DNA of 64,000 nt from Alteribacter aurantiacus DSM 18675 (lineage in GTDB: Bacteria > Bacillota > Bacilli > Bacillales > Salisediminibacteriaceae), in the NCBI RefSeq assembly GCF_000429705.1, contig NZ_KE386942.1, positions 62,001 to 126,000 on the forward strand, given 5' to 3'. The translations under genes were made by a program, and so were the position numbers. Each line of letters begins with the position of its first letter. Position 1 is the first letter of the stretch. Under the pieces are notes generated by a model. The model ran no database searches. It was not told the DNA's origin and saw nothing but the letters and a program-made list of their open reading frames with translations. Positions 33,437 to 42,271 of the stretch are shown here, in pieces.

Positions 33437-34795
33437 TTAATTTTCTTCTTTATCTTCAAGAACGTTTACTTCCCGCCACTTGCCAAATTTATAATAACCA
33501 ATGGCGATCACACTTGAGATGACGAAGCTGACTGCCATTCCGATCGCAATTCCTGACTCGCCGTAAAGGTTAGAGAAAAGGAGCGTCATTGGGTACCTCA
33601 AGATCCAAAAGGAAATGGTGTTTAACACAAACACCTGAAACATGGCCCCTGAAGCCCGCACAATCCCATTTAACACAAAGTTAATTCCTAAAAATGGATA
33701 GAAAAACGCCACGGTTTTGACGTAAGTCGCACCGAATTCGATCGTAGCAGGGTCGTTCACAAATAAGGCCACAAGGAATTCTGCACTAAAGAAGACGAGG
33801 GCACCAATCGAGAATGAGACGAGCAAAATAAGCATCATTCCGCTTCTCGTTATGTCTGATACTCTCTCCCACAGCTTTGCTCCGATGTTTTGCCCAGCCA
33901 TACTGTTTACGGCAGAGCCTAATGTAAATGCAGGAAGCATAATCAGGCTATCAAGACGCTGAGCAGCCCCGAATCCTGCCACCACTTCCTCACCGAAGTT
34001 GGTCACAACCGTCATAATCGCGAGCACGCCTCCTGAAATAACCATCATGGAAAGGCCTGATGGAAGACCAAGCTTAAAGATCATTTTCAAATACTTGAAT
34101 TCAGGAAGGGATGGCTTCGTAAAAGGGACACCTGCTTTGACAATCGAAAAGATGAGGCCGTAGAAAAAAGCCGTTCCTTGAGATACGATCGTGGAATACG
34201 CTGCACCTGCAATCCCCATATCAAATACGGAAATAAATACAGGCGTTAAAATGGTATTCAAAATGACCGCCAATAAGACAAAGCGTACAGGGGTCTTACT
34301 ATCTCCAAGAGCGCGTAAGACAGTAGCAATAAAGTTATAGCCAAATAAAAATACTATTCCGATAAAATTGATTTGCAGATACGTGGTCGCCAACGGTAAA
34401 ATCCCTTCCGGGGTACCCATCCACCTTAAAATGGTACCGGACAAGAAGAAACCTACCAAGCCCATCACAATCGTCATGGACCCGAGTACAACGACAAAAG
34501 CGTTTAACGACTTCTTTAAGCCTTCCTTATCGTCAGCCCCTTTACGCTGAGATAACACCGTAAGAGCCGCCGTATTCAATCCGATAATGAACGAAAGAAT
34601 AGTAAAAACGACTGTCCCTGAAATGGCGATTGCTCCTAGGGCATTGGCTCCAAGAAGGTTTCCTACCCATAGACTGTCAATGATTTGATAGGACGTTTGC
34701 AAAATATTTGTCAAAAAAATAGGCGCAGAAAAGAAAATCATTTTCTTCATAATGCTGCCTTCTGTAAAATCATATTGCTTGTTTGCTCCGTGCAA
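33437..34795 (-). CDS. MATE family efflux transporter
   Basis: 452 residues, twelve helices in two homologous halves. SAPIFLTNILQTSYQIIDSLWVGNLLGANALGAIAISG and, in the second half, GLPSGLSMMVISGGVLAIMTVV carry the MATE pattern of the NorM/DinF type. TTG at 34795 is used: GGAGGTGA lies six bases upstream. The leader contains a 109-bp near-palindrome ending 29 bases before the start codon, which may regulate expression. Exports cationic compounds in exchange for H+ or Na+ in known members. Confidence 0.9.
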   Translation of the reverse strand: MHGANKQYDFTEGSIMKKMIFFSAPIFLTNILQTSYQIIDSLWVGNLLGANALGAIAISGTVVFTILSFIIGLNTAALTVLSQRKGADDKEGLKKSLNAFVVVLGSMTIVMGLVGFFLSGTILRWMGTPEGILPLATTYLQINFIGIVFLFGYNFIATVLRALGDSKTPVRFVLLAVILNTILTPVFISVFDMGIAGAAYSTIVSQGTAFFYGLIFSIVKAGVPFTKPSLPEFKYLKMIFKLGLPSGLSMMVISGGVLAIMTVVTNFGEEVVAGFGAAQRLDSLIMLPAFTLGSAVNSMAGQNIGAKLWERVSDITRSGMMLILLVSFSIGALVFFSAEFLVALFVNDPATIEFGATYVKTVAFFYPFLGINFVLNGIVRASGAMFQVFVLNTISFWILRYPMTLLFSNLYGESGIAIGMAVSFVISSVIAIGYYKFGKWREVNVLEDKEEN

Positions 34796-34823
34796 AAGGG
34801 CTCACCTCCAATGAACAAAAGTG

Positions 34824-34932
34824 CAAGCGCCTTGGTCACGAGCGACAAGCATTTCAGGCCATCAGACTGAAACCGCTTTTTGGCTTCAGCTGATGGAATG
34901 AAATGACCTCGAGCTCGTGACCAAGGCGCTTG
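34824..34932. repeat. 109-bp near-palindrome in the MATE leader
   Basis: The outer arms CAAGCGCCTTGGTCACGAGC and GCTCGTGACCAAGGCGCTTG match perfectly over 20 bp. Inside, ATTTCA..CCATCAG pairs with CTGATGG..TGAAAT and CTGAA..CC with GG..TTCAG. It could be a miniature inverted-repeat element or a regulatory hairpin; the tip is GCTTTTT. Confidence 0.85.
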
Positions 34933-35008
34933 AGCTAGATGAAAAAGAAATCCACAAAAAAAGTATCCGTATGCAATAGAGAATGTAAATACCTACACTA
35001 GAACAAAA

Positions 35009-35033
35009 CATGGAAGGGATCGCCCCTTCCATG
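35009..35033 (-). terminator. Terminator of the OsmC gene
   Basis: CATGGAAGGG and CCCTTCCATG pair perfectly, then TTTTG on the minus strand. Confidence 0.85.
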
Positions 35034-35042
35034 ATCGTACCT

Positions 35043-35423
35043 TTATGCCAATGTGAACGTTTCTTCTAGTTCCACTTTGCCTTCAACCGTTTGGGCCATC
35101 GGACAATTTTTACGGGCAAGCTCGATCGCTTTTTCCACCTTTGCTTCTTTCAACCCTTCCCCTTTAATCGTGTAGTGAAGGGCGATTTTTGTAAGGCGGT
35201 TTGCCTCAGCAGGCTCTCTTTCTACATCTGCTTCAATTTGAATGTCTTCTACAGTCATACGTTGCTTTTCCATGACTTTTCGAAGGACACCACCGCTGCA
35301 TACCGCAATAGCACTTACCATAAGCTGAAACGGGCGAAAGCCATGCTCTTCGTTTCCCGAAACGGTGAGTTTCCCGTATTCAGTTTGGGTTTCAAATGCG
35401 TGTTCTGTCATTGAATATTTCAT
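35043..35423 (-). CDS. OsmC-family protein
   Basis: 126 residues, the short OsmC/YhfA type. RPFQLMVSAIAVCSGGVLRKVMEK holds one conserved cysteine and ARKNCPMAQTVEG the second, the pair used for peroxide or persulfide reduction in the family. GGATGGGATGAACCA precedes the ATG (a modest ribosome site). It stands divergent from cstB, so a role in thiol or sulfur stress is plausible. Confidence 0.87.
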   Translation of the reverse strand: MKYSMTEHAFETQTEYGKLTVSGNEEHGFRPFQLMVSAIAVCSGGVLRKVMEKQRMTVEDIQIEADVEREPAEANRLTKIALHYTIKGEGLKEAKVEKAIELARKNCPMAQTVEGKVELEETFTLA

Positions 35424-35622
35424 TGGTTCATCCCATCCTATCTGTTCAAAAGTCTTTTTTTATTTTACCCCTTTTAGATGGTTTTCGTCACGTAAGAGGG
35501 GTTGTTAATGCAATCCACACTGTTTCACTTAAGAAGAAACTTATATTTTCATCCAAAAATTAAAACAATACTACTGTGTAGATCTAACAAACGTCTAAAT
35601 GATGCATGAAGATATTCCTGAA

Positions 35623-35646
35623 CGGGTATGGGTATGTTGGTACAAT
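35623..35646 (+). promoter_or_regulatory. CsoR/CstR-like operator and -10 box before cstB
   Basis: Tandem GGGTATGGGTAT (35624-35635) is, on the other strand, ATACCCATACCC, sharing ten bases with the rhodanese operator at 3718. TACAAT at 35641 is a possible -10 box. The right-hand arm is less symmetric than at 3718. Confidence 0.55.
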
Positions 35647-35711
35647 TATTCTCTGTCACTCACGTCAACATTGTACCATTTACACTTTCTAATAAACTGG
35701 AGGGATCATTT

Positions 35712-37127
35712 ATGTTCTTAAAATACTTTTACGATGAATCACTGGCTCAAGCCTCTTATATGATCGGCTGCCAAGCAACAGGTGAGGCTGCCATTGTGGA
35801 CCCGGCTCGTGACATTCGTCCTTATATTCGAACAGCGGAGAAGCAGGGCTTTACCATCACCGCAGCTCTTGAAACACACATCCATGCCGACTTTGTTTCC
35901 GGAAGCATCGAGCTCTCCGATCGAACAGGCGCCACCGTGTACCATTCAGCTGAAGGAGCCCGTAACGGTGGCTATTCCTTTCCTGCTTCCGTTAATACAG
36001 CTCCAGTCCATCATGAGGATACTATTGAGCTTGGCAAAACTGTCTTTCAAGTTCTTCATACTCCCGGCCATACACCAGAGCACATCTCCTTTTTGCTCAC
36101 AGATGGGGCGAACCCAGAAAAGCCTATCGGTGTGTTCACCGGAGATTTTGTCTTTGTAGGTGACGTCGGCCGACCGGACCTTCTAGAAAAAGCTGTCGGC
36201 GTAAAAGACTCTGCCAATGAAGGCGCAAAGCAAATGTTTCAATCTCTCAAGGCATTCAAACAGCTCGATGATTACTTACAGGTCTGGCCCGGTCACGGCG
36301 CAGGAAGCTCTTGTGGGAAAGCCCTCGGTGCCGTTCCTACAACGACTGTAGGGTACGAAAAGCAATTCAATCCTGCACTTCAGTTCGATGACGAACAACC
36401 TTTTACTGAGTTTCTTTTAGACGGACAACCTGAACCACCAGCCTATTTTAAAGAAATGAAAGAATTGAATAAAGGCGTCACCGGTCTCGTCGCAAGTATC
36501 GAACAGCCAGTCGAATTCGCTTTTAGCGAAGGAAAAATAAAAGAATTGGCCAGTGAGGAAGAAAACATCGTTATTGATTCTCGACCTTCTTCACTTTTTG
36601 CCCAAGGACACTTAGAAGGAACGATAAATATCCCATTTCCAGATGGCTTTCTTGAGTGGATGGGATGGCTCACGGATTACAATAAAAATGTTTATCTGAT
36701 TGCTGAACCACATGAACAAAAAGGGATCGTTACAGCTCTCTACAGTATTGGGATCGATAACGTGAAAGGGTTCTTCCCGCCCCAAATGGTTAATCAGGCA
36801 AAAGAAAAACAAACTTACGATACCATTCCACCTTCAAAAGTGAAGGAACTGAAAGATGAAGGAAACATTCAAATCGTCGACGTCCGTTTTGAAAATGAAT
36901 GGAATGAAGAACGGATACCAGATGCCATTCACGTGATGCTCGGTAACCTGCCAGAGGAAGCAGAAAACAAAATTCCAAAAGATCAAACCATTGCCGTTCA
37001 CTGCGCATCAGGAAAACGATCGGCCATTGCCACAAGCATTCTTCTAAACAAAGGTTACGATGTGAAAAATATCGGTGGTGGCTTTATGAAATGGAAAGAA
37101 GAGAATCTTGAAACCGAGACACCTTAG
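35712..37127 (+). CDS. cstB: Persulfide dioxygenase-sulfurtransferase fusion CstB
   Basis: 471 residues in three parts. The first 250 form a metallo-beta-lactamase persulfide dioxygenase: ETHIHADFVSGS, HTPGHTPEHISFLL and VWPGHGAGSSCG carry the iron ligands. A middle inactive rhodanese (about 270-360, VIDSRPSSLFAQGHLEG) is followed by an active one (about 375-470), with AVHCASGKRS supplying the cysteine loop. This is the S. aureus CstB layout; the enzyme oxidises persulfides to thiosulfate in the cytosol. Start at 35712 after GGAGGG; the frame opens earlier at 35628, across the operator. Its promoter shares a CsoR-family motif with the rhodanese at 3768. Confidence 0.9.
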   Translation: MFLKYFYDESLAQASYMIGCQATGEAAIVDPARDIRPYIRTAEKQGFTITAALETHIHADFVSGSIELSDRTGATVYHSAEGARNGGYSFPASVNTAPVHHEDTIELGKTVFQVLHTPGHTPEHISFLLTDGANPEKPIGVFTGDFVFVGDVGRPDLLEKAVGVKDSANEGAKQMFQSLKAFKQLDDYLQVWPGHGAGSSCGKALGAVPTTTVGYEKQFNPALQFDDEQPFTEFLLDGQPEPPAYFKEMKELNKGVTGLVASIEQPVEFAFSEGKIKELASEEENIVIDSRPSSLFAQGHLEGTINIPFPDGFLEWMGWLTDYNKNVYLIAEPHEQKGIVTALYSIGIDNVKGFFPPQMVNQAKEKQTYDTIPPSKVKELKDEGNIQIVDVRFENEWNEERIPDAIHVMLGNLPEEAENKIPKDQTIAVHCASGKRSAIATSILLNKGYDVKNIGGGFMKWKEENLETETP

Positions 37128-37159
37128 ATAAAACTGTATAATCCCGCCGGATAAACAAG

Positions 37160-37208
37160 ATAAATCCCTCCCGCAGACAAGAACTGCGTTGGAGGGATTT
37201 GTTTTTTT
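37160..37208 (+). terminator. Terminator of cstB
   Basis: AAATCCCTCC-CGCAG and CTGCG-GGAGGGATTT pair, then seven T. Confidence 0.85.
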
Positions 37209-37358
37209 CAAATGTTAACATATCTGATAAGTTCTACTTCCTCCCTCGAATAAAAATCCAATGTCCAACCTTCTCTACCTTCACTTATCAAAAAATCATT
37301 TGCAAACCGAAATAAACAGACTACAATGGAAAAGGATTATTCGAAAGGAGGCAGTAGG

Positions 37359-38555
37359 ATGACACATCAAGAAAACAACCCCGTGTTTCGTTATTGGGTT
37401 CTTGTAGGGATGGTATTGATCGCGGGCTTCTCTCAAGGAATGCTTCTCCCGGTTCTTGCTGTCATGCTGGAAAACGCGGGCATAGCCTCTTCTGCAAACG
37501 GATTAAATGCTGCCGCACTTTATATTGGAATCTTACTTATTTCCCCGTTTATTGAACGTCCTGTTCGGACGTTTGGTTATAAACCGGTCATCATTTCGGG
37601 ACTTATCTTAGTAACCATTTCACTTATCCTCTTCCCTTTTTGGCAAGCATTTTGGTTCTGGTTTGTTCTTAGGATCATCGTTGGAGTTGGTGATAATCTC
37701 ATCCACTTTTCCACTCAAGTCTGGATCAGTACAACAAGCTCCAAGGAAAAACGAGGACGCCAGTTGGCCATATACGGACTTGCATTTGGAATGGGATTTG
37801 GGCTTGGACCGTTAATGACAAGTCTTTTAAGCGTGAATGAATTTTTACCGTTTATCATTGCTTCATCAAGTAGCTTTATTGCATGGATTTTTATCTTGTT
37901 CTTAAAAAATGAATGGCCTGACAATGAGATTGAAACAGCTGCTCAAATGGGAACCATGGGTCGATATAAACAAGTGGTCAAACTTGCATGGTTTGCGTTC
38001 TTACCAAGCTTTTGTTTCGGTTATTTGGAGGCGTCTCTTCATGGTAATTATCCTGTATACGCTCTTCGCGCCGGCATTGATATTGAATGGGCAGCCGTTC
38101 TTTTATCCAGCTTCGTGTTCGGAAGTTTGTTCACTCAAATTCCATTGGGCTCTCTTAGTGATCGAGTGGGCCGAAGCAAGGTGTTGAAAGTGATTATCTT
38201 TTTCGGACTCATTGCTTTTCTGTCAATGAGTGTTGTCGAACAAAACATGTGGGCCCTTCTTGTATGCTTTATCATTGCAGGAATGCTCCTTGGTTCACTC
38301 TTTTCCCTTGGTATCGCCTATATGGCCGATTTGCTTCCTACTTCCCTTCTTCCGACAGGGAACGTGATGATGGCTGTTCTATTTGCTCTTGGGAGCATGA
38401 CAGGACCGCTAGCCGGCGGATTTTTCATCGAATGGATTGGGGACGGTGCAATTTATTACTCGATTAGCGGCATGCTTCTATTGATGCTCATAGCCGGGTT
38501 TATCTTTGATCGGACGAGTGGGCGGGACCTCTCAACAAGTAAAGAAGTTGCTTAA
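37359..38555 (+). CDS. MFS transporter
   Basis: 398 residues, twelve helices. GSLSDRVGRSKVLK between helices 8 and 9 is the motif A copy of the second half; ISPFIERPVRTFGYKPVI is its degenerate partner in the first. Drug:H+ antiporter-like, substrate unknown. ATG 37359 follows AAAGGAGG; the frame opens earlier at 37326. A remnant of the 3' end of a close relative is found at 52528-52622. Confidence 0.88.
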   Translation: MTHQENNPVFRYWVLVGMVLIAGFSQGMLLPVLAVMLENAGIASSANGLNAAALYIGILLISPFIERPVRTFGYKPVIISGLILVTISLILFPFWQAFWFWFVLRIIVGVGDNLIHFSTQVWISTTSSKEKRGRQLAIYGLAFGMGFGLGPLMTSLLSVNEFLPFIIASSSSFIAWIFILFLKNEWPDNEIETAAQMGTMGRYKQVVKLAWFAFLPSFCFGYLEASLHGNYPVYALRAGIDIEWAAVLLSSFVFGSLFTQIPLGSLSDRVGRSKVLKVIIFFGLIAFLSMSVVEQNMWALLVCFIIAGMLLGSLFSLGIAYMADLLPTSLLPTGNVMMAVLFALGSMTGPLAGGFFIEWIGDGAIYYSISGMLLLMLIAGFIFDRTSGRDLSTSKEVA

Positions 38556-38597
38556 GTTTTACGTTCACGTTCGCGAAGAAGAAATGTATTTATATTC

Positions 38598-38644
38598 CTA
38601 AAACAAAAACAGCCTCCAATTAAAATGGGGCTGTTTTTGTTTTA
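38598..38644. terminator. Bidirectional terminator
   Basis: AAAACAAAAACAGCC and GGCTGTTTTTGTTTT pair between the MFS gene and the end of the catabolic cluster, overlapping the dctM stop. Confidence 0.88.
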
Positions 38645-39922
38645 GTGACCCATCATTCGAGGGATTAGCAACACAGCATCCTCCCAGTACGTAATGATCA
38701 TAAGGATGAAAATACCCATAGCTAAGAATGGAAGAATGGATTTGACCAAACTTTCAAATCGAACCTCGGCTATTGATGAAACGATGAATAATCCCGTACC
38801 AACCGGCGGAGTCAACAGCCCGATCGTTAAATTAATACAAATAATAACACCAAAGTGAATTGGATCAATGCCAAACGCTAGAACAAGTGGCATTAATACA
38901 GGAAGGAGTATAACGAGAGCTGCAATGCCGTCCAATATAGCACCTAATAAAAGAAGCATCAGATTCAATAGCAATAGAAAGACAATGGGGTTATCTGTAA
39001 GAGACAACATGCCGTCTACAATCATTTGTGGAATTTGCTCAAAGGCTATCATCCATCCAAATATATTTGCCATCGCAATTAAAAACGTGACCGTTGCTGT
39101 GCTTACAACTGTGCTATATAGTATGGATGGTGCTTTTCGAAGCTTTAATTCTTTATACCAAAACGCACCAATTAAATAAGCGATAAAGCAGGCAACAGCA
39201 GCTGATTCCGTTGCTGTAAACGCGCCACTTAAAATTCCATATACGATAACAAAAGGAACAAAAAGAGCCGGCAAAACATTGATCGCACTTCTAACCATTT
39301 CTTTTAATGGTGCACGTTCACTCTTTGGAAAGTTGTATTTGTAACCGAGAACGGCAATAAGAAAAATGAATCCCACTCCGTACATAATCCCTGGAATAAT
39401 TCCTGCCATAAATAATCCACCAATGGATGTCCCGGAAAGTGTACCGTATATGATAAAAATCATACTCGGTGGAATGATTGGCGCTACGATGGAAGAGGAC
39501 AACGTTAAAGCTGCTGAAAAATCCTTTCGATATCCTTCTTTCTCCATTTGTGGAACCATGACTTTACTCATCATTGCAGCCTGAGCATTCGCCGATCCGA
39601 GAATGGAAGCAAGGAACATGTTCGAAACAACGGTCACATAAGCGAGTCCTCCTCTTACGTGCCCGATTATCACCCTAGTAAAACGGACAAGTCGTGACGT
39701 AATACCCCCACCGTTCATTAATTCCCCAGCTAACATAAACAATGGAATAGCCAGAAGGCCGAAGTTCTCAAGCCCTGAGAATAACCTCATTGGTGTCGAT
39801 TCAAGCAAGACAGGGTTTCCAGCCATAATGAAATACAAAACCGTGGTTATTCCTAAAACCAATGAAATGGGAATTCCTATTAATAGAAACACAAAGAAAA
39901 GAAAGATTAGTAAGATTGTCAT
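38642..39922 (-). CDS. dctM: TRAP transporter large permease (DctM)
   Basis: 426 residues with twelve or more helices. ALGSANAQAAMMSKVMVPQMEKEGY and SSIVAPIIPPSMIFIIYG are the DctM signature in the first half, ICINLTIGLLTPPVGTGLFIVSSI in the second. It works with DctQ and DctP in Na+-driven uptake of organic acids. Its start overlaps dctQ by ATGA, and it is the last gene of the anthranilate cluster, so the cargo is probably an aromatic acid. Confidence 0.93.
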   Translation of the reverse strand: MTILLIFLFFVFLLIGIPISLVLGITTVLYFIMAGNPVLLESTPMRLFSGLENFGLLAIPLFMLAGELMNGGGITSRLVRFTRVIIGHVRGGLAYVTVVSNMFLASILGSANAQAAMMSKVMVPQMEKEGYRKDFSAALTLSSSIVAPIIPPSMIFIIYGTLSGTSIGGLFMAGIIPGIMYGVGFIFLIAVLGYKYNFPKSERAPLKEMVRSAINVLPALFVPFVIVYGILSGAFTATESAAVACFIAYLIGAFWYKELKLRKAPSILYSTVVSTATVTFLIAMANIFGWMIAFEQIPQMIVDGMLSLTDNPIVFLLLLNLMLLLLGAILDGIAALVILLPVLMPLVLAFGIDPIHFGVIICINLTIGLLTPPVGTGLFIVSSIAEVRFESLVKSILPFLAMGIFILMIITYWEDAVLLIPRMMGH

Positions 39923-40398
39923 TTCACTTCCTCCTCTTTGATAATCGTCGTTAGGTTAGCTGTGATATGTACAAACGCACAAGCAAATCCCAAAGGTACA
40001 ACAGTATAAGGAATCCACATGGGAATATTAATTGAATTTGCTCGTTGATAGCTTACACCAGAAGATGTAATCCATTTGAGACTGTAATAGAGCATCACCA
40101 AGAGAAAAACAATCATGATCACATGGCCCACTACTTGGAGAATTTTCCTTACAAAAAAAGGCACATTGTCCAACAAAATTGTAACGGATGCCTGGGACTT
40201 ATATTTCAGCCCCAGACTTCCACCGATGAAGGTGATCCAAATTAATAAAAAGATTGATATTTCCCCAACCCATGATAAAGGAGCATTCAAAAAGTATCTA
40301 AAAAGTACCGATGTTGTCATGAAAACTGCCATACAAAAAATCAAGACAATCGCGAGACCTTTTTCAAATTTTGCAAGACCAGCACTAAGGAAATTCAA
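39919..40398 (-). CDS. dctQ: TRAP transporter small permease (DctQ)
   Basis: 159 residues, four helices. LFRYFLNAPLSWVGEISIFLLIWITFIGGSLGLKYKSQ is the DctQ hallmark. The stop overlaps the dctM start; dctP ends 25 bases upstream. Links the binding protein with the large permease. Confidence 0.92.
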   Translation of the reverse strand: MNFLSAGLAKFEKGLAIVLIFCMAVFMTTSVLFRYFLNAPLSWVGEISIFLLIWITFIGGSLGLKYKSQASVTILLDNVPFFVRKILQVVGHVIMIVFLLVMLYYSLKWITSSGVSYQRANSINIPMWIPYTVVPLGFACAFVHITANLTTIIKEEEVK

Positions 40399-40422
40399 TT
40401 GAAGCTCCCCTTTCTCTTTCTG

Positions 40423-41478
40423 TTATCTGAATGTGTCGATAAATTCTTGAATTAATTCATTGCTTGGCCCATAAGTTTCATCAAACTGTTCAATTTGCTC
40501 GGAGAAAACATCGGCATTAAGTTCATAGATTGTCATACCTTGATCCATCAATTCCTGCTTGAACTCTTCCTCTTGGCTTGCTCGTTTCGTGACCGCATGA
40601 TCAGCCGCCGCTTCAAGTGCTTCACGAATAATTTGTTGATCCGCTTCAGGCATTCCTTCAAAGACATCTTGATTTGCCAGCGCTACTGCCGGCCAAACCA
40701 TATGGTTCGTAACGGCACCATACTCCACTACTTCGTGATAGTTGTTTGTAATCGTTGCATCAAGGTCCATGTCCATCCCATCAATAACCCCTGTTTGAAC
40801 AGCTGCATAGACTTCTGGAAGAGGCAGGCCTTCAGAGGCTGCTCCTGTAAAACGGTAGAAATCTTGCATTGGGGGACTAGGAGTAACACGCAATGTCATG
40901 CCCTCCATATCTTCCGGAGCCCGAACTTCCGTATCTTTAAATAACATCACCCGTTGTCCTGCGAATAAATAATCAAGACCTACCAGCCCTTGTTCATCAA
41001 GAGTTCCGAGAATTTTCTTGGCAATATCGGATTTTCTTGCTTCATGTACTTCTTCTAGTGAGTCGAAGGCATAAGGTGTAAACCACGCGGCAAATGCATC
41101 TGATCTCGAACTTAGGTAGGCAGCCGTGATGAAGCCAAAGTCAATGGAGCCCGCCTCAATTTGTTGCACCATATCCGCTTCAGTTCCGAGTTGACTTGCT
41201 GGGTAAATTTCCAGGGACATGCGTCCATCTGAACGTTCATCAAGCTCTTCTCCGAATTTTTCAGCAGCCTCATGCCACATGTGAGAAGTTGGTGTAATGT
41301 GAGCAAGTTTGAACGAATACGTTTCAGATGATTCACCCGTCGCTTCACCATTATCGTTGTCGTTGTTTGCGTCTGCTGTTGCATCAGCATCACCGTCATC
41401 ACCACAAGCAGCTAAAAAGACTACCATCACAGCCATCAACATAACCATTAGTGAACGTTTTACTTGTTTCACATTCAT
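40423..41478 (-). CDS. dctP: TRAP transporter solute-binding lipoprotein (DctP)
   Basis: 351 residues. The signal peptide ends in a lipobox, FLAAC, with lipidated Cys25, followed by an acidic low-complexity linker (residues 26-52, rich in Asp, Asn and Glu), a style common in halotolerant bacteria. FKLAHITPTSHMWHEAA and GTEADMVQQIEAGSIDFGF are DctP motifs, and LRVTPSPPMQDFYRFTGA contains the conserved arginine that holds the ligand carboxylate. It lies 35 bases after the FAD synthetase in the anthranilate cluster. Confidence 0.92.
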   Translation of the reverse strand: MNVKQVKRSLMVMLMAVMVVFLAACGDDGDADATADANNDNDNGEATGESSETYSFKLAHITPTSHMWHEAAEKFGEELDERSDGRMSLEIYPASQLGTEADMVQQIEAGSIDFGFITAAYLSSRSDAFAAWFTPYAFDSLEEVHEARKSDIAKKILGTLDEQGLVGLDYLFAGQRVMLFKDTEVRAPEDMEGMTLRVTPSPPMQDFYRFTGAASEGLPLPEVYAAVQTGVIDGMDMDLDATITNNYHEVVEYGAVTNHMVWPAVALANQDVFEGMPEADQQIIREALEAAADHAVTKRASQEEEFKQELMDQGMTIYELNADVFSEQIEQFDETYGPSNELIQEFIDTFR

Positions 41479-41513
41479 TCCCCCAATTTAATAGTTGGAT
41501 CTTTTGCCTATGA

Positions 41514-42041
41514 TCAAGGCCACCCCAGTAATGAGGTCGCCTCTCTTCTTTTGCCGATCTCCATCAACTGACGAATTCGTGTTGATGAAATGACTGTGCC
41601 ACTATCACAGTGAATCGTCTCTGATATGCTGACATGGTAATGCTCTTGCAACGTTTTGATGTCTCCAACTCTGTCTTTTCCAAATCGAAAGTCGGACCCT
41701 ACAATGATTTCCTTTGGAGCATAGGGCTTTAAGTCTTCCATAAATTCATAAGCGGTGCGTTGTGTGTACTCCCTATCAAAACGAGCAACAATAACCATAT
41801 CTACTCCAAGTCTTTTTATACGCTTGACCTTTTCTTCAATAGGAGTCAATACTCGTGCCCCTCCAAAATATGCTTTAGGAGGTGGATCGAATGTCAGCAC
41901 GGCACTAGGCAAACCCTTGTTAAGGCTTTTACTCACGGTTTGCCTTATGATTTCTTGATGGCCTCTATGAACACCATCGAAAGCTCCGATCGCCAATAAA
42001 CAGCCTGTTTTATCCCGAAGTGCTTGTCCAAAGATTTTCAT
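41514..42041 (-). CDS. Stand-alone FAD synthetase (RibF N-terminal domain only)
   Basis: 175 residues, matching only the FMN adenylyltransferase half of bifunctional RibF. LAIGAFDGVHRGHQEII is the nucleotidyltransferase HxGH-like motif, IVGSDFRFGKDRVGD the FAD-synthetase loop, and ISSTRIRQLMEIG the conserved ISSTxIR. The C-terminal riboflavin kinase domain is absent. ATG 42041 overlaps the tautomerase stop (TAATG). In Geobacillus thermodenitrificans a RibF-type protein is part of the FAD-dependent anthranilate 3-monooxygenase system (EC 1.14.14.8), so this gene likely supplies FAD to the monooxygenase at 50224. Confidence 0.85.
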   Translation of the reverse strand: MKIFGQALRDKTGCLLAIGAFDGVHRGHQEIIRQTVSKSLNKGLPSAVLTFDPPPKAYFGGARVLTPIEEKVKRIKRLGVDMVIVARFDREYTQRTAYEFMEDLKPYAPKEIIVGSDFRFGKDRVGDIKTLQEHYHVSISETIHCDSGTVISSTRIRQLMEIGKRREATSLLGWP

Positions 42042-42259
42042 TATGCAGACCCCCGAGTAAACTGATCCCTTTCCTTTTCTTCTCCTTTTGAGATCCCATT
42101 TGACCCCCAATTCTCATCAGGCATTTCATGAAGGAGAACCTTTACTCTATCTTTTGAAACTTCCAAGTTCTCGCTTAGTGATACTGATATTTCTTTAATT
42201 AAGTTCCTCTTTTGCTCTACTGTTCTTCCTTCTAAAATATGAATGTGCGCAATTGGCAA
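42041..42259 (-). CDS. 4-oxalocrotonate tautomerase family protein
   Basis: 72 residues. After Met removal the chain starts with the catalytic Pro of PIAHIHILEGRTVEQKRNLI, the tautomerase signature. TTG start after AGGAGGGG. Converts 2-hydroxymuconate to the 2-oxo-3-hexenedioate used by the neighbouring decarboxylase. Longer than typical 62-residue enzymes by an acidic/basic tail. Confidence 0.88.
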   Translation of the reverse strand: MPIAHIHILEGRTVEQKRNLIKEISVSLSENLEVSKDRVKVLLHEMPDENWGSNGISKGEEKERDQFTRGSA

Positions 42260-42271
42260 TGGTTGCCCCTC

